From Flavobacterium psychrophilum (GTDB taxonomy: Bacteria; Bacteroidota; Bacteroidia; Flavobacteriales; Flavobacteriaceae): a DNA stretch of 31,040 bases. Within the stretch, counting starts at the first letter, position 1. Each line of letters opens with the position of its first letter. The position numbers were made by a program, and so were the translations under genes. The DNA is taken from NCBI GenBank assembly GCA_945907225.1, contig CAMDSN010000001.1, positions 1 to 31,040 of the forward strand. Reading direction: 5' to 3'. This document shows positions 24,449 to 31,040 of this stretch, piece by piece. The notes under the pieces are model-generated. The model searched no databases, was not told the origin of the DNA, and saw only the letters and a program-made list of their open reading frames with translations.

Positions 24449-27361
24449 ATGAAACTAAATTTACGCTCTCTTATTTTTCTAATTTCATTGCTTTCTTTTA
24501 CAACTAACTATTCTCAATCGTCTGGTTTTAGTGGAATGGTTATAGAAGATAAAACAGGTCAGCCACTTCCTGGAGCTACTATTACAATTTTAGAATCAAA
24601 TAAATCAAGAGTTTCAGATCCTAATGGTACTTTTTCCTTTTCAAATGTTGAACCAGGCACCTATAAAATTAAAGTTTCGGCCCTTTCATTTATAGACAAA
24701 GAAATATCGGAAGTTATTATTGTGAAGGATGAAATATATAATCTAACGATTTCGTTAAATGACAAAAGTAATCAGTTAGATGAGGTTGTGATAAAGAATA
24801 CTAAAGCAAAAGCAGAGTCGGTTAAGTCGCTATTAACAATGCAAAAAAATAGTGCCAACGTTTCTGATGGTATATCTGCAGAAACAATTAAAAGAACTCC
24901 AGATAAAAATACTTCGGATGTTTTAAAAAGAATCAGTGGAGCAAGTATTCAAGATAATAGATTTGTAATTGTACGCGGGTTAAACGATCGTTACAATACA
25001 GCGCTTTTAAACGGAGCACCACTTCCAAGTTCTGAGTCGGATAGAAAAGCATTTTCATTTGATATTTTTCCTTCTAATATGATTGATAATTTAGTAATTA
25101 CTAAAACTGCATCTCCTGATCTTCCTGGAGAATTTGCTGGGGGTGTTGTGCAAATTAATACTAAAGCTGTCCCAGATAAAGATTTTCAATCCATTTCTAC
25201 AGGGTCGGGATATAATACCGTTACTACCTACAAAGAAGGGAAAACGTATAAGGGCAGCCCAACAGATTGGTTGGGATTTGATAATGGAACACGTGATTTT
25301 CCTTCTGCAATTCCAGAAACAGGGGCTTTTAATAGCTTATCCCCAACTGAACGATCGGAAATAGCTAAAACGTTTGAATACGATTGGAGTATTAACAACG
25401 AAACATTTAAACCCAATACTAGTTTTCAATATTCTTTAGGTAGAAATTATGATATCAAGGATAAAGTTTTTGGCTTTCTATTTTCGGCTACTCACAACTT
25501 AACTAATAATATCAATGAGTTTGTTGATAGTGATTTTGATGAAACTGGAACAGAAGAACCCTCTGTTCTAAGAACAAAATATACAGGAGCCAATTATTCA
25601 CAACAAGTCTTAACAAGTGCTTTAGCCAATTTTTCATTTAAATTTAACCAAAACAATTCTCTAACTATCAAAAATATATTAAGTCTCAATTCTAGAGATT
25701 TAGTTATAATTAGACAAGGTAAGGAAGATGTTACTGATGTACCAGTATTTGATGAAGACATTAGATGGTTTACAAGCAATCGAATTTATTCTGGCCAATT
25801 TGGCGGCGAACACTATTTGCCTTCATCAAAAATTAAAATAGGTTGGTCTGCATTCTATAGTGATATTTCTCGTTCTATTCCCAATTTAAGAAACAATAGA
25901 TATTTTACTAATGACCCTAATGACCCTGCTTCAATCCCTACTGCAGTAATGCAAGCAAATACAGGTGGAATTGATTATGCAGGCGGGATGTTTTTTTCAG
26001 AAAATAAAGAAAGCATTAGTGGTGGAAAATTTGATATTAGCAAGAAATTTACTATTGGCGAGGACTTCACCGCTGAAATAAAAACGGGAGCATTTGTACA
26101 AAGTAGAGATAGAGATTTTTTTGCACGTCAAATGCAATACAATAAGTTATTAGATAATGGAAATTTCAATGCTTCATTGTTAACGTTGCCCAATGAAAGC
26201 ATTTTTAATGTAGAAAACATGGGCGTACTTTCTCCAGGAGTTAATGGTTTTACCTTATTTGAATTATCAAAATTTAATGATGCTTATCAAGCAGGTTCTC
26301 AACTGAATGCGGGTTATTTGATGTTAGATAATCGATATAAAAAATTTAGATTGGTTTGGGGTGTTAGAGTGGAAGATTTTACCCAAACTCTTGATACAAG
26401 ATTGACAGAAACACAATATCTTAGTACAAAAACTAATCAAGTAGATTTTTTACCTTCAGCTAATTTAATTTTTTCAATTAGTCCTAAGAAGAATTTGCGT
26501 TTGAGTTATTCCAAAACATTAAACCGTCCCGAGTTTAGAGAATTAGCACCGTTTGGTTTTTTTGATTTTACAAATAGGTATTTTACTCAGGGGAATCCTG
26601 ATTTGGTTAGAGCTACTATACAAAATTATGATATACGGTATGAATTCTATCCAGGGAAAGGACAATTATTTTCTGTTTCTTATTTCCTTAAAAAATTCAA
26701 AAATCCAATTGAGATTATCCAACAATCATTAAACAGAACATTAACATATGGGAATGCTAATTCTGCCAAAAGTAGTGGTGTAGAAATTGAGTTTAGAACT
26801 CTTTTGAGCTCTATTTTTAATGCTGAAAGCTTGGTTTTGCTCGATGATTTAACCTTGTTCTCAAACTTGGCTATAATAAAGTCCAACGCGGATGTGTCAA
26901 ATATAAACAATGCTAATCCTGAAAAAAGCAGACCTATGCAAGGGCAATCTCCTTATGTATTTAATGCTGGTTTACAATATGCGAATAAAGATAATGGCTG
27001 GATAGTTTCAACAAACATTAATAGAGTTGGTAATAGAATTGTATTTGGTTCTAGTGAAATTGAACCTTCTCTTTGGGAAAAATCAAGAACGTTTCTTGAT
27101 GTCCAAATTGCTAAATCATTTATGAAAAATAAGATTGAATTAAAATTAAATGTTCAAAACATATTAGCACAAGATCAAATTTTTTATCAAAATATTCCTT
27201 TTGAAGATGTTTCTCAGGCATCTGCTTTAACCACTTTAACCAATTCTATATTTACTGGGGACCCATTAAATAAAAATGGATATGATTCAGGGAAAGACGA
27301 TGTTATATTGATAACCAAATTTGGACAAACATTTTCTTTAACAATGACTTATAATTTTTAA
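24449..27361 (+). CDS. TonB-dependent outer-membrane receptor with carboxypeptidase-like N-terminal domain
   Basis: A 970-residue receptor that imports a ligand across the outer membrane using TonB energy. A signal peptide (1-22, ending NYSQ) is followed by a carboxypeptidase-regulatory-like beta-sandwich (about 26-110; FSGMVIEDKTGQPLPGATIT), a plug domain (about 120-245; VSDGISAETIKRTPDKNTSD, RISGASIQDNRFVIVRGLND and FAGGVVQINTK) and a 22-strand barrel to the terminal aromatic, TYNF. TLNRPEFRELAPFGFFDF near 690 is characteristic of this receptor class. No SusD-like lipoprotein follows, so it is not a classic SusCD pair. The neighbours downstream, a GH1 homologue and a secreted beta-helix protein, suggest a shared ligand system, but the ligand is unknown. 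Confidence 0.92.
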   Translation: MKLNLRSLIFLISLLSFTTNYSQSSGFSGMVIEDKTGQPLPGATITILESNKSRVSDPNGTFSFSNVEPGTYKIKVSALSFIDKEISEVIIVKDEIYNLTISLNDKSNQLDEVVIKNTKAKAESVKSLLTMQKNSANVSDGISAETIKRTPDKNTSDVLKRISGASIQDNRFVIVRGLNDRYNTALLNGAPLPSSESDRKAFSFDIFPSNMIDNLVITKTASPDLPGEFAGGVVQINTKAVPDKDFQSISTGSGYNTVTTYKEGKTYKGSPTDWLGFDNGTRDFPSAIPETGAFNSLSPTERSEIAKTFEYDWSINNETFKPNTSFQYSLGRNYDIKDKVFGFLFSATHNLTNNINEFVDSDFDETGTEEPSVLRTKYTGANYSQQVLTSALANFSFKFNQNNSLTIKNILSLNSRDLVIIRQGKEDVTDVPVFDEDIRWFTSNRIYSGQFGGEHYLPSSKIKIGWSAFYSDISRSIPNLRNNRYFTNDPNDPASIPTAVMQANTGGIDYAGGMFFSENKESISGGKFDISKKFTIGEDFTAEIKTGAFVQSRDRDFFARQMQYNKLLDNGNFNASLLTLPNESIFNVENMGVLSPGVNGFTLFELSKFNDAYQAGSQLNAGYLMLDNRYKKFRLVWGVRVEDFTQTLDTRLTETQYLSTKTNQVDFLPSANLIFSISPKKNLRLSYSKTLNRPEFRELAPFGFFDFTNRYFTQGNPDLVRATIQNYDIRYEFYPGKGQLFSVSYFLKKFKNPIEIIQQSLNRTLTYGNANSAKSSGVEIEFRTLLSSIFNAESLVLLDDLTLFSNLAIIKSNADVSNINNANPEKSRPMQGQSPYVFNAGLQYANKDNGWIVSTNINRVGNRIVFGSSEIEPSLWEKSRTFLDVQIAKSFMKNKIELKLNVQNILAQDQIFYQNIPFEDVSQASALTTLTNSIFTGDPLNKNGYDSGKDDVILITKFGQTFSLTMTYNF

Positions 27362-27545
27362 GGTTTAACTTAAAAAAATTTAAAGTAACAAGTTTTTGTT
27401 TTTATTAAATAAATCTTCAAGTTTCCTAATTGTTTTTAAACGATACTGCTCTTCAAATACTCTTGGGCGTTAAAAGGGAAGGAGTTTAATAGTCAAAAAT
27501 CAGGTTGGCTCAAGTAAATTATTTATTAAAAAAGCTTTCTAAAAA

Positions 27546-28811
27546 ATGAATTCCTTAATCAACAATCACAGTTTTAAGCGAGAAGATTTTGGAGAAGATT
27601 TCCTCTGGGGAACAGGAGCTTTTAAGGAAAACAGTCAAGGGGGTGGTATTGAAAACTATAAAGACGAAATCCAACTACTAAAAAAGTTAGGAATAACAAA
27701 TTATAAGTTTTGTTTATCTTGGCGCAATATAATTCCTGATGGGACGGGTACTCCATGTCCTTCAGCTATAAAGCTATATCTTGAAATTCTTGATCATTGT
27801 TTTGAAAATAATATTCAACCCATTGTTACACTTTTTCAAAAGGATTTACCATCGAGTTTGACATCCCAAGGGGGATGGGCAAATCGTGAAATATTAGTGT
27901 GGTTCGAAAATTATGTTGAGGTTTGTATGTCGGCTTTTGGGCATCGAATTAAACACTGGATTGTATTAAACGATCCGGCTTATTTCACAGGAGTGAATTA
28001 TTTTGTAGGATTACACACTCCTTTTAATACAGGAATAAATTATTTCCTTCCAGCACTACATCACGCGTTACTATGTCAAGCAATTGGATTTAATTGTATA
28101 AAAAGAAATTTTCCAAACGCCCTTGTTGGCACCACTTATTCCTGCACCTATATTAAACCTAAAACATTCTCTGATAAAGATTTAAAAGCAACAGAAAGAG
28201 TGGATGTACTTTTAAATAGAGTATTTATAGAACCAACCCTTGGATTGGGCTACCCAATAACTACAGTTCCCTTTTTAAAACATATTTCTAAATATTTTTT
28301 ACCAGGTGACGAGGCATTAATTAAAGTTGATTTCGATTTTATAGAGTTGCACAATTACACCAATGAGGTAGTAGAACACAATTCATATGTCCCCTATTGT
28401 AATGCCAAAATAGTTCCTTTAAGTAAGAGAAAAGTAGATGATAAAATGCTGAATTGGGAAGTTTATTCAATTGCCATTTACTATTTAATATTAAAATATA
28501 GCAAATATATAGGAATACAAAAAATACTAATTACTGAAAATGGCACTGCTTTTTTTGATGAAAAAAAACAGGAAAGAATTAATGACAAGACAAGGATTGA
28601 TTATATAAAATCATATTTAAAACAGCTGCTAAATGCAAAAAGAAACGGGGGTAAGGTATATGGGTATTTTATTGGCTCGCTAAATGATAATTTTGACACA
28701 GAAAATAGTAGAAACGAACGGCTTGGATTGTCCTATTTTAATGAACAAACAAGTGAGTTTGTTATTAAAGATTCGGGATATTGGTATCGAGATTTTATAG
28801 AAAGTAAATAA
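27546..28811 (+). CDS. GH1-fold protein with a largely substituted active site
   Basis: A 421-residue homologue of glycoside hydrolase family 1 (a TIM barrel; catalytic members are usually 440-480). The framework is clear: DFLWGTGAF at 18-26, ITNYKFCLSWRNIIPDG near 50-66, KHWIVLNDPAYF near 136, VDFDFIELHNYT near 261-272, ILITENGTAFFD near 327 and GYFIGSLNDNFD near 373. Only the nucleophile Glu331 (TENG) is canonical. The acid/base Glu of NEP is Asp143, the -1 His of HWDLP is Gln98, its Trp is Lys99, the Gln of QxEG is Asn29, NYY is HNY (269-271), and WSLLDNFEW is GSLNDNFDT. No signal peptide, so cytosolic. It may be a pseudoenzyme, a sugar-binding sensor, or an enzyme of unusual specificity. 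Confidence 0.82.
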   Translation: MNSLINNHSFKREDFGEDFLWGTGAFKENSQGGGIENYKDEIQLLKKLGITNYKFCLSWRNIIPDGTGTPCPSAIKLYLEILDHCFENNIQPIVTLFQKDLPSSLTSQGGWANREILVWFENYVEVCMSAFGHRIKHWIVLNDPAYFTGVNYFVGLHTPFNTGINYFLPALHHALLCQAIGFNCIKRNFPNALVGTTYSCTYIKPKTFSDKDLKATERVDVLLNRVFIEPTLGLGYPITTVPFLKHISKYFLPGDEALIKVDFDFIELHNYTNEVVEHNSYVPYCNAKIVPLSKRKVDDKMLNWEVYSIAIYYLILKYSKYIGIQKILITENGTAFFDEKKQERINDKTRIDYIKSYLKQLLNAKRNGGKVYGYFIGSLNDNFDTENSRNERLGLSYFNEQTSEFVIKDSGYWYRDFIESK

Positions 28812-28839
28812 ACATGTTAAATTAAAATTCTTCTCTAAC

Positions 28840-28856
28840 TAGTGAGCCCCTCATTA
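28840..28856 (+). other. short hairpin after the GH1-like gene
   Basis: TAGTGAG and CTCATTA pair over 7 bp (one G-U) around a CCC loop, 28 bp after the stop. It lies in a small G/C-richer island (28840-28875) and has no T-run. Nothing else recognisable is seen in the 228-bp spacer apart from the next promoter. Confidence 0.4.
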
Positions 28857-29001
28857 AATCACCCGACTGGTCTATCCTTGACATTTTATTAACGTATACT
28901 TTACCAATAGTTTACATTCACACTATTCTAGAAAACTATTTTTTAACTTAAAAATTATTTTTATTTAATAGCAACTTTACCTACAGTTTTTATTTGTAAT
29001 T

Positions 29002-29009
29002 TATGTTTG
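29002..29009 (+). promoter_or_regulatory. -7 box of the secreted beta-helix gene
   Basis: TATGTTTG matches TAnnTTTG exactly; a TTTA at 28976-28979 could be a -33 box with a 22-bp spacer (one mismatch). The expected leader is about 27 nt. Confidence 0.5.
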
Positions 29010-29039
29010 CCCTATCTAACAAATAAATATATTTTAGAA

Positions 29040-31040
29040 ATGAAAAAAAATTATTTTATTGCTCTTTTGGCTTTAGTAGTCAATTTTGCAATTGCTCAAA
29101 TTGAGCCAACAACTTATCGTGGTGCTTTCGCAGCATCACCAACTGCTCCTTGGACAGACAATTGGACAAACTTTGATCCACAAAATGCAGACTATTCTGC
29201 ACAAACTTCTGCAGTGGGTGTTACTCCTGCAACATTTAAACCAGTTGTAGTAATATCAGCTGATATTACAGCAAATACAACTTGGAATGCTAACAATGTT
29301 TATGAGTTAAATGGTACTATTTACGTGAGAAATAATGCTACTTTAACTATCCCTGCTGGTACACTAATCAAAAGTAATGCAGTTGGAGCTTCTTTAATTG
29401 TTACGAGAGGAGCTAAATTAAACGCTATTGGAACAGCTACTTCTCCAATTGTATTTACTTCAAAAAATGCTGCTGGTTCAAGAAACAGAGGTGACTGGGG
29501 AGGAATTGTCCTTCTTGGAAAGGGAAGATATAATGTCAATAATGGTGTAAACTTTATTGAGGGAATTTCTCAAACAGTAGAAACTCAATTTGGAGGTGGT
29601 TTATCTCCCGTAATTAATGACAATTCAGGAACATTAAAATATGTTAGAATTGAATTTGCTGGTTACGTATTTTCTCCAAACAACGAGCTTAATGGTTTAA
29701 CTATGGGTGCTTGTGGTAGTGGAACTACTATTGATTATGTTCAAGTTTCTTATTCTAATGACGACTCATTTGAATGGTTTGGTGGTTCAGTTGACTGTAA
29801 ACACTTAGTTGCTTTAGCTGGATTAGATGATGATTTTGATACTGATAATGGATACAACGGTAGAGTACAATTTGGTTTATCTATAAAAGACCCAAGTGGA
29901 TTTGATATATCTACATCAGAGTCTTTTGAATCAGACAACGGCAACCCAGGTACTCCTACAGGTGTTACTACAACAGACGCATGGAAAACAAGTGCTATTT
30001 TTACAAACTTTACTTGTTTAGGACCTGTTTTTAGAGCTACATTAACTACTCCTTCAACTTCTGTAAATAGTTTACATGACAAAGCAGCAAGATTAAGAAG
30101 ATCTACAGAATTAAAAGTATTTAACTCTTTATTTTTAGATTTTAGAAGAGGATTGCTTTTTGAAAATGCTTCTGTCGCTAATTTTACTACAGCTAACACT
30201 ACAGTATGGCAAAATAATATTATTGCTGGTAGTACTCCAATCATTAGTACTACAACTGCAATTACTGATAAATACAATGCAGGGAATAATTCATCTTTAA
30301 CATCTGGTGCAGATGTGATATTAGTAAGTCCTTATCCATCAAATTCAGGGACTTCTACTCCTCCTGGTTATACAGGTAGAGATTACAGACCAGGGACTGG
30401 TTCTCCAGCTTTATCAGGTGCTTCTTTCGCTAATGCCGCTTTCACAGGAATATTAACACAAGTTGAAACTCCAAACCCAATCGTACAAACTCCGCTTAAT
30501 TATTGTAAAGGTGATATTGCAGCTCCATTAGTTGTTGTTAGTTCTCCTGGAACAACTTTAAGATGGTATACTGCTGCAACTGGGGGAACAGCTACTACGG
30601 CAACTCCTGCTGTATTAACTTCAACAGTTGGTACTAAAACATATTATGTTACTCAATTTAATGCTACTACTAGTGTTGAGAGCACTCCTCGTACTGCTAT
30701 AGTAGTTAATACATTAGCTGCTCCTGCTGTAGCTTTAGGTACAATTACTAGTAATACTGCAGGTACTACTGCAGGATCATTTCTTGCTGCAACTACAGCA
30801 ATAGGTAAATTTGTTGGTACAACAACTGAAGTAACTTATAGAGTACCTGCTTCAACTGAAGTTGGAGTTACTAGTTATGTTTGGACTGTGCCATTAGGAA
30901 CTACAATTATTTCTGATCCTGCAAATACAAATGTATTAACAGTTAATTTCCAAAACGTTCCTGCTGGTGCAGAAACTTATGGAACTATTGGTGTTCAAGC
31001 AGTGAACGAAGCTGGTTGTAGAGGTGCTGTAAAAACAGTT
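29040..31040 (+). CDS. secreted beta-helix/Ig-like surface protein, 3' end outside window
   Basis: The frame is open from ATG 29040 to the window edge (667 codons). A signal peptide (KKNYFIALLALVVNFAIA, predicted cut near AIAQ) is followed by a region at about 70-460 with short repeated strand-turn units (NGTIYVRNNATLTIPAGTLI, TLKYVRIEFAG, TIDYVQVSYSN), resembling a right-handed beta-helix. An Ig-like module with YCKGDIAAP and TLRWYTAATGGTAT lies near 485-560, then a PKD-like piece with SYVWTVPLG near 615. The style is that of type IX secretion substrates, so a C-terminal sorting domain is expected beyond 31040. Codon choice is strongly narrowed (Thr ACT/ACA, Gly GGT/GGA, Ala GCT/GCA), suggesting high expression. 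It lies 228 bp after the GH1 gene with its own -7 box. Confidence 0.85.
   Translation, partial: MKKNYFIALLALVVNFAIAQIEPTTYRGAFAASPTAPWTDNWTNFDPQNADYSAQTSAVGVTPATFKPVVVISADITANTTWNANNVYELNGTIYVRNNATLTIPAGTLIKSNAVGASLIVTRGAKLNAIGTATSPIVFTSKNAAGSRNRGDWGGIVLLGKGRYNVNNGVNFIEGISQTVETQFGGGLSPVINDNSGTLKYVRIEFAGYVFSPNNELNGLTMGACGSGTTIDYVQVSYSNDDSFEWFGGSVDCKHLVALAGLDDDFDTDNGYNGRVQFGLSIKDPSGFDISTSESFESDNGNPGTPTGVTTTDAWKTSAIFTNFTCLGPVFRATLTTPSTSVNSLHDKAARLRRSTELKVFNSLFLDFRRGLLFENASVANFTTANTTVWQNNIIAGSTPIISTTTAITDKYNAGNNSSLTSGADVILVSPYPSNSGTSTPPGYTGRDYRPGTGSPALSGASFANAAFTGILTQVETPNPIVQTPLNYCKGDIAAPLVVVSSPGTTLRWYTAATGGTATTATPAVLTSTVGTKTYYVTQFNATTSVESTPRTAIVVNTLAAPAVALGTITSNTAGTTAGSFLAATTAIGKFVGTTTEVTYRVPASTEVGVTSYVWTVPLGTTIISDPANTNVLTVNFQNVPAGAETYGTIGVQAVNEAGCRGAVKTV

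Noticed and set aside
29750..30277. 175-residue open frame on the minus strand
   Set aside because: It is the antisense of the secreted beta-helix gene; the plus-strand frame has signal peptide and domain structure, and the antisense frame is open because of biased codons.
1..31040. CRISPR arrays, insertion sequences, prophage and sigma-54 (-24/-12) promoters
   Set aside because: Looked for on both strands by eye; no regularly spaced repeats, transposase-like frames, phage genes or TGGCACG-N4-TTGC sites were found.

Overview
The window reads as chromosomal core sequence of a flavobacterium (Bacteroidota; Flavobacterium or a close relative). The grounds are the low G+C, A/T-rich gene starts without strong Shine-Dalgarno sequences, many copies of the Bacteroidota -7 promoter box TAnnTTTG, a zinc-free ribosomal protein L32, a PorT-type beta-barrel, a TonB-dependent receptor with a carboxypeptidase-like N-terminal domain, and a large secreted beta-helix/Ig-like protein of the kind exported by type IX secretion. 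No phage, transposase, CRISPR array or integrase was seen.

Layout. 1-2055: the 3' part of an MHS-type MFS transporter, a two-helix membrane miniprotein, and a 69-residue secreted miniprotein that is essentially only a PID/TM/basic sorting tail. 2092-3783: divergent riboflavin synthase and pdxA (vitamins B2 and B6), whose two -7 boxes appear to face each other in a 60-bp gap. 3875-7681: a fatty-acid initiation block, yceD(DUF177)-rpmF-fabH-accB-accC, with a 12-bp perfect palindrome at the likely transcription start and a folded accB-accC spacer. 7726-9657: a secreted S9 peptidase on the other strand, with a shared bidirectional terminator. 9854-11501: a Tet-like MFS exporter overlapping, tail to tail, a retropepsin-like protease. 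11606-14590: TatD, a lipid acyltransferase and type I asparaginase, tightly packed. 14746-14830: tRNA-Ser(GGA), minus strand, with its own hairpin terminator. 14970-15686: an outer-membrane beta-barrel. 15681-21796: four minus-strand genes, an RND/MMPL exporter, asnS, rpoN (sigma-54) and a degenerate PAP2-like membrane protein; asnS and the PAP2-like gene carry their own -7 boxes. 21962-24250: a CPA2 cation/proton antiporter. 24449-31040: a TonB-dependent receptor, a GH1-fold protein lacking most canonical catalytic residues, and an unfinished secreted beta-helix/Ig-like protein, probably one accessory uptake or surface module.

Functionally the first two thirds is housekeeping (lipid, cofactor, tRNA charging, sigma-54, envelope transport). 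The last 7 kb is the most likely accessory system: an outer-membrane receptor, a GH1 homologue whose active site is largely replaced, and an abundant surface protein. The best candidates for something undescribed are that GH1 homologue, the degenerate PAP2 protein, and the stand-alone PID-tail miniprotein with a nearly leaderless promoter.
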